The notes under the pieces: model-generated
What the model was told of the DNA's origin: nothing
Seen by the model: only the letters and a program-made list of their open reading frames with translations
Databases searched by the model: none
Made by a program: the position numbers and the translations under genes
Assembly (NCBI GenBank): GCA_963969365.1
Contig: OZ017749.1
Coordinates: 3,782,001 to 3,846,000, forward strand
From: Asterochloris sp. CNOR1
Lineage: Eukaryota; Chlorophyta; Trebouxiophyceae; Trebouxiales; Trebouxiaceae
Length of the DNA stretch: 64,000 bases
Direction of reading: 5' to 3'
Part shown: in pieces, positions 9,891 through 20,100 of the stretch
Layout: the number at the start of each line of letters is the position of its first letter
Position numbering within the stretch: position 1 is the first letter of the stretch

Positions 9891-12800
9891 ATGTTGGGAG
9901 GGCTGTATGGATCTCTGCCCAAGGCCAAAAATGCAGCCGAGCAGGAGGCAGAGGAAAACAAGGGGAGGCAGGCTGGCTGGGCTGCAGGAAGCATGGCTCC
10001 TCCAAGGGCCAAATCCAGCCTCTTTGCTCCATCCTCGTTGAAGGGTGCCGCCCCCAGGAGCAAGCCTACAAGTGCCACGCAAAGACAGCTGGCGATGAGG
10101 ACAGAGGCAGCAGCAGAGCCCAGCATATCAGGTGCGAAGTGGTGCTCGGCCTGTGCGGCTGGCACTAGCAGTGCAGCATCATCAAGGCCAGCACACAGGT
10201 ACTGGCGCCAGCGACATTAGCAGAGGCAGTGGGTCGGTGCCTGGCTGCCAGACATTCACGCTCTGACACTACTAGGCAGCTGGTGACACTGCGGCCTGAC
10301 ATCCATTATGAGCAGCGCAGCACTGTCTGAAGCTGCATGCTGTGCCTGCAGGTTTGGCTGCCTTTCCAAAGCACAACACAACCAGCGCATGCTGCACATT
10401 GATGCTGGGCCAAATAGCACTTGTTGAGCAGTCTATGGCGCCAGTGCGCCCTCAGAATTGGCAGCGGCAATCTGCCATCACGTCGGACTCGTTATCACAC
10501 TGACCTCACCCTGGTGCGTGGTTGACCCTTAGTTGTTACAGGGTTGTAGGCGGGGAGGGGTGCTGCTGCTCATGCCCAGCCTTGGAGGGAAAGTCAGGGA
10601 CCCAGTTGCACATGCCGTGCAGGACGCGTGGTGTCAGTGCACCAGCAGGGCGGCACAGGCAGCTTTGACCTGAACCTGCGGGATGAGTATGACCCAGCCA
10701 AGCCCAATGACTACGAGGAGATCAGGCGTCAGAGGGAGCAGCAGCGCATCAGTGCAGAGCAGGCCGCGCAGCAGCAGGAGGCCCTGCGGGCGCAGCTGGT
10801 GGCTCAGGAGGTGAGGTCAATTGTCCAAGCAGTTGTTAATCAGACAACGCCTGCATGCCAGAGTTGGAGCAGGAGAGGGAGGTGAGAAGCGGACTGCGCA
10901 GCAGCAGGAGGCCCTGAAGCCACAGCTGGTCGCGTTCAGGAGGTGAGGGCAACGTCTTACCCTATGTCTCTCAGACACCGGCGTCATGTCAGAGTCAGAG
11001 CAGGAGAGGGAATAGAAGCAGGCTGCACAGCAGCAGGAGGCCCTGGAGCGGCAGCTGACTGCTCAGGGAGGTGAGCTTTACATTCTGCCTGTGATGTGCT
11101 CCAACATCACCAGTATGCCTGTTCAGGAGGTATGACTGGATGTGCAGGCCCCAACAGCAGCAGAAGTGCCAGACTGGTGCCTCCGCCTTGCATGTCAATG
11201 CAGCTGGCCAGTGGTTTCTGACAGAGGGTGCTTTGGTGCTGCAGGCAGCTGCGCGGGCGGTGCTGGCGGCGGCAGTCAAGCCAGAGGAGCGGGAGGTTGC
11301 ACTCAACGTGACTGGAGAGGAGGCCTATGCACGACGTGCCAGGTCAGGCCAGAACGGGGGCGGTCACCGATGACCCCTGCAGGCACATGTTGCAGCAGGA
11401 GTGCAAAGGCTCGTGCACTTGTGCAGGGGCCAGCGCCGACAGCTGCATGACTTGGCATGCAGCAACTTTGTCAGCTACTGCTGTGTTGGCTTCAGAACAG
11501 CCAGTCAGGGACTCAGCCGTCGGCAGTGAAGGTGAAGTTCATATACAGGCGCAGGGTGGGTGGGGTACGCACTGAGGGATTGTGTCGCTTTCTTGTGATA
11601 GGCCAGCTGCTTTTGCTAAAGACAATGCATCCAGCGCTTCTGTGGAACCCGCTGCGCGCTGCAAAGCCCTGGCTGCCTTTGCGGTGCAGATTGACTGCTG
11701 GTGGCGGGGCAGTGCCAGACGGCCTGACGGGCAGTGCGGCAGAGCAGCTCGAGCAGGCGGCACAGGCCATGGGCGGAGGGGCGCGCGGGATGGACCTGGC
11801 AGCCAAAATGATGCAGCGCATGGGCTGGAAGGAAGGTAGGCAGCATGGCAGCCATCCTCTGCCTGCATCTTCCCCTCTGCCCCTGCCTATGTCTCCCCCG
11901 ATGACATGTCAGCGCCGCCATGCCCACCATGGGATCAGCTGCTAAGCAACATGCACCCACACGCACGGACAAGGTGTGACGGACCTGCTGCAGTGGCTTC
12001 GGTGCAAGCAGCCCACTCGCGCGCCTGCAGGCTCTGGGCTGGGGCGCAACAAGCAGGGGATCGTCACCCCCCTCATGCACCAGAAGACGGACAAGCGCGG
12101 GGGCGTCATCGTCTCTGGGCCTGACACCTGGAATGCAGACGCCAAGGCTGAGGATGGGGGTCCAGAGCAGAAGCCAAAGGTTGGTGGAGTCCTGCATTGC
12201 TGCCTGTCAGGCTGCGTATCCAGGGGCACAGCACAGGACGACAGTGGGGCAGGACTTATAAGTGCACATGTGGCAGTTCACATCTGGGCTGACCCAGGCT
12301 CTGCAAGCCAGCTCAGGCCACTGGGGTATGTCAGGAGGTACACAGTGTCAGCTCCGGCTGGGCATGCCTGCAAGACGCTGCCAGAAGCTAGCAAGGCCGC
12401 CGACTCCTGGCGCTACCCTGCGGTGGGGCCTTGCTCAATGTGCGCTGGCAGGCCTGCAGAGGCGCACCCGCAGAGTTCACAGATGTCTGGGCACACTGTG
12501 CACCTGCTGGGGTCAAGTGGCCCAGGCATGCTCATACACTGCTTGAGGTGTCTGCAAGAAGCAGCGAGCTCTGTGCCTGCAGGTCGCAGCCATGAGCCCA
12601 CTTTTCTGTTGGTCCTGAATTGCCTGGCGGGTAGGCATGAACTGCTTTGTCTGCTTGTAGGGAGCAAGCGTCCGAGGCACGCCTACGCGCGTCATCTTAC
12701 TCCGCAACATGGTAGGCCCGGGTCAGGTGGATCCCGAGCTAGAGGAGGAGGTGGCACAAGAATGCACCACCAAGTATGGGGCAGTGCAGTCAGTGATGAT

Positions 12801-13377
12801 CTTCGAGGTCACCACTCCTGGATTCCCGCCGGAGCAGGCTGTGCGCATCTTTGTGGAGTTTGAGCGCGTGGAGGAGGCTACCAAGGTAGGTAGGGGCCTT
12901 TCCCCCTGAATCACTGCGTGCTAAATGCATACTTTGTATGCAACATGCTGGCAGCCACGAAGTGGTATGATTGCTTTGGAAATTCGCAAGGGCATCTGAG
13001 GTATTTCAGTTGCCCAGGCTCTCTGTTTGTCTCTGGCATGTCTGGCCTGCTGTGCAGCTTGTGGCTGACAGCTGCGAGGTGCTGCTGACATTTGCTTCGC
13101 TGAAACCTGCTTTGCCCCACTGCGGTAGGATGGCAGGCTGACCTCAAAGCATATCATGGCAGCCCCTAGCATGTCTTGTAGTATCTTGCACTGCATGCTT
13201 CCCATGTCCAAGCAGTTTCAATCCTATGCCCTGATGATGAAGCAAAACTCGTTCTCTGTTACACAGGCCCTGGTGGACCTTGATAACCGCTTCTTTGGCG
13301 GCAGACAGGTCTCTGCAGTCTTCTTTCCAGAAGAGAGGCTTGAAAAGAACGACTTGGGCCCCAAGCCTGGAGACTAA
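9891..13377 (+). CDS. SPF45: Splicing factor SPF45 / DRT111 (RBM17) with G-patch and UHM-type RRM
   Basis: Seven exons join in phase into 385 codons: 9891-10131, 10623-10810, 11245-11342, 11690-11835, 12031-12179, 12661-12885 and 13267-13377. The start MLGGLYGSLP matches the plant DRT111 N-terminus. Next come EYDPAKPNDYEE (about residues 100-111), a Gln/Glu-rich helix, LNVTGEEAYARRAR, and the G-patch (MMQRMGWKEGSGLGRNKQGI, followed by TPLMHQKT). The C-terminal RRM of UHM type begins TRVILLRNMVGPGQVD and includes VRIFVEFERVEEATKALVDL and RFFGGR. SPF45 proteins bind ULM ligands of U2-type splicing factors and help select 3' splice sites. Its second intron carries copies of a splice donor. It converges on NDUFB9 with only 61 bp between stop codons. 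Confidence 0.95.
10738..11140 (+). repeat. Donor-side echo array in SPF45 intron 2
   Basis: The last 50-70 bp of exon 2 (gcagcagcaggaggccctg up to caggag|gtgagg, real donor 10811) is repeated with donors near 10943 and 11071. A short copy has its donor near 11130. Spacing is 132, 128 and about 60 bp. The copies also share an extra upstream segment (gagcaggagaggg). All keep a GT donor. Confidence 0.9.
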
Positions 13378-13438
13378 GGCTGCTGCACTGCCATCACTTT
13401 TCCCCTCTATCACTGAGTGGCATGTCCCTCCCTTATGC

Positions 13439-14439
13439 TCAGTGGTAGCCTTCACGCCCAAAGTCAAGGTGCTGTTGCATCTGCATGCATAAGTTGACCC
13501 TTAAGACTCCATGAAGGGTTGCAATGGCCCATGCATGAACAACATAATACAAAGCCATACACACCTTTGGCATGGGAGGGTTGCGCTGAAACAACGAGCC
13601 ACCAGGGTAGTAGGGCACTGCAGGAGACAAGCTTGTCAGCTGTTGTGCCAAGTGGATGCATGCGTGCCTTAAGAGCTGGAGATGCGTAGGACAAATTTGT
13701 ATTCAACCCCAATGTCGCACCAATGATGGGGTCTGGATGAAGCTTCTCCTTCAACCTCTGCTCTCCCTTCTGCAGCAGCCTCTCCACCTGCAGGGTGTCC
13801 TTCTGCAGCACGGCACAGGTGCAGCACATGTCACCCAGCGGCCTCAGACCCAGCAAGATGCGGCTGCACTGGCCTTTGTGGTGCCAACGCAGTCCCAGGG
13901 TGCCATCCAACCTTTATCATGAACAAGCAGTCTGAGCTGCAGCTGCAGTGGCTCTCAGGGTGCCAGTGAAGCAACTTGCACACTATGCTGCAGCAGCCAC
14001 AGTAGCTTTCATGGTGCCAACGAGCATGTCACAAGTTCTTGAGCAGCAGCTCACCACATGCGCGTTCTGCTCAAACTCTCCCCGGAGCTTGAGGCCCTGC
14101 AGCAACAGGAACTAACCTCAAAGGTGAAATGCTGCATAAATTTGGTCATAGGACAGCAGGAGTGTATTGCAAGGCTGCCAGGCCACATGACCGGTCCCAG
14201 TGCAGGTTGAACAACCCCAGCAGTCAGGCTGGTAATTCGAACAGCATGCTGCCTGCTATTGCTGGGCCACAGCTCAACATCAGCCAAGCCTGTGGGCTGT
14301 GCTGTAAGCAGAAGCAATGCTGATGGCCGCGCACCTCCTCCCACCACAGCTCTCGCCTGATGGCATAGTACAGAATCTGCTTGAGCCCATGGCGATACAG
14401 ACGCATGGCTCTCTGCCTCTGCAGAGCCTGAACGGACAT
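13439..14439 (-). CDS. NDUFB9: Mitochondrial complex I subunit B22 (LYR protein), plant CIB22 type
   Basis: Five exons join in phase to 107 residues: 14439-14335, 14096-14055, 13802-13721, 13617-13565 and 13480-13439. The LYR-type motif RAMRLYRHGLK (residues 10-20) is followed by RRELWWEE, GLKLRGEFEQNAHV, an amphipathic VERLLQKGEQRLKEKLHPDP helix, IIVPYYPGGSLFQRNPP and a short FGREGYH tail. This is the block order and length (about 117 residues in Arabidopsis) of the plant complex I B22 subunit. LYR proteins bind acyl-carrier protein and act in the matrix-side assembly of the membrane arm. The start is the first ATG before the LYR helix. The gene is compact compared with its neighbours and divergent from SRPRB. 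Confidence 0.85.
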
Positions 14440-14774
14440 CCTGCTGGCCCTGTCTCAGCCCCTGGCTCTCTCTGGAGCTCACTGCATGGCAGGGTCACAG
14501 GGCAGCTCTGACATGGCCTGCTACGAGCTTGCGGAGCTCATGCTGACGCAATTGCAGACATGCTGATGCTCCCAATGCGTTGCTCACGATCTGCACTCTC
14601 CCAAAATCGGCTTAAACGAGGCCGTGTATGGCTTGGGTACTGAGACCTGTGCTGCTTTGGTGAAGGATTCCTCTGAAGGGGCTTGAGGCAAGCCAAAGAG
14701 GCCTGGCAAAGGGTTCAGAACCACTTGCTTTCTTGGGGTCCAAGGCTTTGGTGGGGCAGACTGATACAGCCATT
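14440..14774. promoter_or_regulatory. Divergent promoter interval NDUFB9 / SRPRB
   Basis: 335 bp between two ATGs on opposite strands, with no open reading frame that looks coding. No defined promoter element was recognised. Confidence 0.4.
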
Positions 14775-17006
14775 ATGGTGGCCATGAATGCAACACCTGT
14801 GCCAGAGCTTCTGGATCATTTCTCAAAGCCAGATGCAGTCTCCATCTTTCTGGCTCTGGCTGCCCTGCTGCTCATGATAGGTGAGCCAGGCAGAGCATCC
14901 ACGCTGCCGATATTTTGGATGTCTCTTGGCATGAACGAACTCAAATCTTGGGCTTGCACCGTCCCTTGGAGAGACTCAGAACACACAGCATGCCACAGCA
15001 GATTGCAGTGTCTGCACAGCTGCATTGTGTCTGCAGGCCTCCTGCGCATCCTGTTTGCGGGACGCAAGGGGGACATAGTCCTCTTCCTGGGACCAGCAGG
15101 CGCAGGGAAGACCACCATGTACCTGCAGCTGCGGGATGGGACACTTCACAATGGCACAGTGGCCAGCATGGCAGAGAATGTCAGCCGCTGCATGCTGATC
15201 CATGAGAAGGTGCGGGCTTTTCCAATGCAGCGCTTTCAGGCCTGCATCTTGCTGCAATTGCCTTGCGGCAGCGTGTCGCTGCATGTGCACAGCCCGCCTG
15301 GGTGTGCAGGTAGTGTGCAATGTGCAACCTCACCTGCGACCTGCATGGATGCTGGAACCTTGTGGTGGTGATGTCTCATGCATTAGGCAGCTGTACCAAA
15401 GCACAACCATCTGGCATCTTTCAAAGATGCATGTCTGATGGGGGAAAGGCGCCCCTGTGTAGCACATTGGCCTGACACATGATTGACAATATCTGCTGGT
15501 GGAACGCTGGCGAGCAGGCCAACGCAGCTGGTGGTCAACCCCTGGCAGTCTGAGGGTGTGACAGATGCACTGCCTGCGTCTGCAAGGCTGGCAGAGCAAG
15601 CCTGGCTAGACGGTAAGCGTTTGCTGCAGTGTGTGTGCAGAGGCCTGTGCAGCTGGCGGATGGCCAGTGCAGTTTGTGGGTGACCCTTGGGCAGTGCGAT
15701 GATCTGTTAGGAATGCCGCCACTGCTCCTGACGTGTATGTGCAGGGGCGTCGTGGACGGCCAGTGCAGCTTGTGGGTGACCCTGGGCAGTTCGATGATCT
15801 GCTTGGAATTTTGCCACTGCTCTTACTGTGTGTGTGCAGGGGCGGCGTGGCCGGCCAGTGCAGCTTGTGGATGTCCCAGGGCACCCCAAGATTCGCGGCC
15901 GCTTCAGGAGATATGCGGACCAGACTCGCGCCATTGTCTTCGTCGTGGACTCGGTCGACTTTATGCCCCAAAAGACTGACATTGCAGAGTCAGCCACCTG
16001 CTTTTGGAAGTTTACGTTTGGTTGCATGGACAGTGACCCACCTTTACCGCATGTTTGCAGACTGCACGAGCTCCTTAACAGCCTGACTTCGTTTGCTGGC
16101 ACCTGCCAGCCCCTAGCTTGTCTAGCCGGCGCTCAGGCTGCATGGCTTCATGCTCCTGTGGGGAGTGCTGTGTCTGTCTTTTCAAGGTCCTGGCCAGCCA
16201 TGCATCAGCAGACCTCTGAAGATCACCTGCATGCAGCTGACTGCACATTTCTTGCAGCATGAGGCTGTCCATGACTGCAGCACTAGTCATGCAGGCTGCA
16301 TCTGCAGTGTTCCAGGTTATGCAGAGGTAAATGGACCACCTGAACCTGCATGAAGAGTCTCACGGCATGGCTGCCGTCCTGCAGGCAGCTGCTTGAGGTT
16401 TTGTCAGAGACCCCCATCCAGAAGCATCGTGTGCCCCTCATGTTGGCCTGCAACAAGGCCGACGAAGGTGCCAGGGCGCACACAGTGGACTTTGTCCGAA
16501 AACGGCTGGAAAGGGAGATGTGAGTCTGAGTGGCATCTTGTGCGGAGGTTGGCTGGGAAGGAGACACAAATCTAAGTAGTAAATCAGGCAATAATTGAGG
16601 GGCGGCAGGCCTGCGGACTCTAGGCAGCTGCGCAGCATATGTGGAGGTCATGCGTGGGCCGCAGAGATGTCTTGGTTGGGTGTGCAGCAGCACAATGTGC
16701 CTGTGGGCAGTCTTTCTTCCACCATGTTGGCGGTGCTGACAGCTGCATGGTGCAGTGGTGGTCGACCGCTTTGGCCCAAGCTGTGTGTGGCTGTTGTGCA
16801 GTGACCAGCTGCGGTCAACCAGGTCAGCGCTCGGGGATGGCACATCTAGCAAAGCCTCAGACATCTTGGGGGACACAGGTAGACCCTTCAATTTTGAAAC
16901 ACTGGCCAAGTGTCGGGGAATCAGATTGACTTGCATCAGTTGCTCAGCCAAGGAGAATGAGCTACAAGAGGTCCAGACCTTTGTCAGGCAGCATGTGCGC
17001 ATCTAA
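14775..17006 (+). CDS. SRPRB: Signal recognition particle receptor subunit beta (small GTPase)
   Basis: ER-membrane GTPase that anchors SRP receptor alpha. Exons seen: 14775-14880 (N-terminal anchor, AVSIFLALAALLLMI), 15037-15209, 15840 to about 15980, about 16385-16515 and about 16811-17006. GTPase motifs are G1 GPAGAGKTT, G3 DVPGHPKIRGRF (here DVPG rather than the usual D-x-x-G spelling), G4 ACNKADEG and G5-like SCSAKENE, with RPFNFE before the C-terminus. Phase agrees for 14880/15037/15209/15840. The join between the third and fourth blocks is unresolved and may contain a small exon near 16045. The intron before 15840 carries three tandem copies of the acceptor region counting the real one. 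A TGTAA lies 17 bp after the stop. Confidence 0.9.
15610..15900 (+). repeat. Acceptor-side echo array in SRPRB
   Basis: The intron end plus the first 45 bp of the exon (gtgtgcag then ggccagtgcagcttgtgg) occur three times, with acceptors ending at 15640, 15744 and 15839 (spacing 104 and 95 bp). Only the last copy leads into the GTPase G3 exon. The region between copies (gatgatctg...ttgccactgctc) is repeated too. Confidence 0.9.
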
Positions 17007-17022
17007 CGTTGCAGCAGTGGTC

Positions 17023-17027
17023 TGTAA
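17023..17027 (+). promoter_or_regulatory. Candidate TGTAA polyadenylation signal of SRPRB
   Basis: TGTAA lies 17 bp after the stop codon. UGUAA is the usual green algal poly(A) signal; the short distance makes the assignment uncertain. Confidence 0.35.
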
Positions 17028-17162
17028 AAGAATGAACTTGTGAGCTGAATATGTAAGCAAAAGCACTTGCAAGTACGCATTTCAATTGTTGGAAGGCATC
17101 AGTTTGAATGGTACATTGCCTCCTCGATCCAGTGAACAAGCCTCTGCTTCATAGATGTTGGG

Positions 17163-20100
17163 CTAGTGCTGCGGGGGTGCCTGGTAGAGGGTCTCAGACT
17201 CCTCAGGGAGATTCTCATAGAAGGCGAGGCTGCTGCTCTGCCTCCTGCGCTCATAGTACTTGTACCCCGCAATGAGTGCCAGGACTGCGGCAGCGAGGCC
17301 CAGCAGGGTGAAGCCCACGCCCATGGCCACTGATCCCTTGGTTGCCGACTTGCTTGCTGGTGGGCCTGCACATACAAAGACCCTCAGCAAGCACCTCTGA
17401 ACATGCAGAGTAGGCAGGGGGGGAAACCTGACATATCAGGTGTGCTGCAGACCTCAATTAAACCTGCTTGCTGCTGCGGAGTGCAGTGTGGAACACTTGA
17501 CACAGAGGTAAGGCAATGACCGCTACCCTGCCAATGATTCTGGCATGGTCTCACAGCTGCTGAGAGCAAGGGGGTTGGCACATACTGACAGAGGGTGGCT
17601 TTGATCATGCAGCGGCAGGAGCTGCCCAGCACCACGCCTGTCAGGCCGCAGCAACATGAACCTCACCTCCGGGGGCGACATACTTCTCTTCCCACTTGGT
17701 CACAGAGTCCTGCGAGGCATCATCGATGATGCTGTGCTCCTCCCCAAGCAGGCCGCCCTTGCCGGCCATCCAACCAAAGACAGCCTGCACAGGAGGCATA
17801 CAAACGTCAAAAATGATGCTCTGTATGTCCTACTCCACCTTGCAGGCATCCAGTTGAAGACAGCCTGCACAAGGGGCAAACAAGCGTCAAACGAGATGCT
17901 GTGTGCGTCACTACGCCTGATTGTCATCCACCCAAAGACAGCCTGCGCACAGGGCAGACAAGCGTCGACAGTGATGCTATGTGCTCCAGTCCACCCTGCA
18001 GCCATCCACCTAGAGACAGCCTGCGCAGGACGCAGACAATCATCAGAAATTTTGTGCTGTATGCTTCACTTCACCCTGCAGCCATCCACCCAAATACAGC
18101 CTGCGCAGGAAGCAGACAATCATCAGTACTTCTGCTGTATGCTTCACTTCACCCTGCAGCCATCTACCCAAAGACAGCCTGCACAGGAAGCAGACCAGCA
18201 TCTGAAGTGTACCTTATACTTCAGCAGTAGGTGCAAGCGGGCCCTGCCTAGTATTCAGGCACAATTGCACACGGCGTAGCGCCCACTCCAGCCAAGGGTG
18301 CCACACAACCTTGGTGGTGGAAGTGCCTGACAAGCTGCATGCATTTGTGCACACAGGATGCTCTCCTTGGCCAGCTGCACCACCTCCTGCTGCTGCACTG
18401 CCTAAGTCGCCCCCCCTTAATGCTCTCCACAATACTGCGAGGAGCCCACTCTGGCCAGCTGCAGTGCCATCAGCTGCTGCATCACCCTGAAGCCAAGCAT
18501 GTGGGTCCCCGCGCTGTTGTACACAACAAGCTCATTCCAGCCAGCTGCAGCGCCATGAGCTGCTGCACTGCCTTAGGAGTCCCAGCTTGCCTTCAAACCT
18601 GCTTACAGGCTCGGGCGAGCAGCCTGTGTGAGCCTTAGCCAACACCAGCCATCCTGGAGCGTGTCACCAGCAGTCACATGCTCTCACCTTCGCCAGCTGC
18701 AGCGCCATGAGCTGCTGCACCGCCTTGGGGCCGGGGTTGTTCGTCCCTGCGCACCACTTGCCCGCATCGGTGCAGGTGGTGACCTCGGGGGTGGCGCAGA
18801 AGCCGACGAAGCCGGGAGCGCTGCTGGGGCTGTACAGGGAGCACAGTGGCTGGTTGGCGATGCCGCCAAACATCTGGACAGAGAAGTCGGCAGGGATGCG
18901 GTCGTCGGTGGCCTGTGGGCAGCAGCGTGAGCAGTGGGCCTGCGCAGGAGCAGCGTGACAGCACCAGCGCGACAGCAGCAATCAGCAGAGAGCGCGGCAG
19001 CACCAGCAAGACAGCAGCCACCAGCAGGGAGCGTGGCAGCCATCAACATAGAGCATGACGGCACCATCAAAACAGCAGCCATCAGCAGGGAGCATGGCAG
19101 CCGCAGAACAAGAGCTCAAGAGTTGCACGACAAGAGCTGCGGGACAGGAGCGGGGAAACACGCATTGCATCAGCAACAGTACACATTGCAAAATGCCAGG
19201 AGGCTCCAACCACTGCAGTCTTGCCCAGCACCGAGACTGCACGATGGCCACAAGCCTCTGCCTCAGCAGCAACCTCAGACCACAGATGATACAGCAGACG
19301 CTCCAGAACCCCACACTGCCACAAAATTGCCCATTTGCACTTCTGACCCTGACTTGCCGTCCGGCAATATCACAGATGGGTCAGGGACCTCATTGGCATG
19401 CAGTGTAAGCAGGCTATGGCAGCAGCTGAGCCAGTCAACTGCTCACCCGGTCAATGCCGGCCACGACGCCCGACAGGAGATCGCCAAAGGTGCTCTGCTC
19501 CCCGCAGCCGCAGCTGTCGATGACTGCCTCACACATCTCGCGGCAGGGCCATGCCAGGCTCATGGCCTGCAGGCACACAGCGCGGAACGGTCAACACAAC
19601 ATGCCAGCTGTTAAGGCACGATGTAGCAGGAAACAGCCCAACACTCCGACCACACAGGGTTTCACACGTCAGCCATGCAACACTTGTTGTAATCAATGTT
19701 GGCCTGGCAGGGGCTTTCAGCACACCCCCAGGTGTGCAAGAAGCCAGCAAGGACGGGAAAGGCAGGGCTTGCCTGAAGAAGTCCTGGAATGGCCTCTCCA
19801 AGGGCCTGCACTGCATTCTCGCCAAGCTCCTGGGCATTGAGCACACTGGCAACGGCTGGCAAGACGCCCGTCTCCACGTTGCTCTGGAAGCTGCCACACT
19901 TGGGCACTGTCTGGCTGCACCACTGCAGGTGAAAACAAGGAGAGTAGATATTTGAATCAGAGCAGTGGTGAGCTGCACGCCAAGGCACAGAGGGCAGACA
20001 AGCACCGCTGTCCCACCCAAGAGCAAGGCAGAAGAGAGTGTGTGTGCCCTGAAGGCACAAGGAGGAGCGCCTCAAGCAGCACGGGGGAGCTTGAAGCTGC

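Noticed and set aside
17784-18240. Regular 78-80 bp repeats resembling a CRISPR array
   Set aside because: The units have no conserved repeat with unique spacers. The whole period is repeated and matches the start of the neighbouring exon, in a eukaryotic intron.
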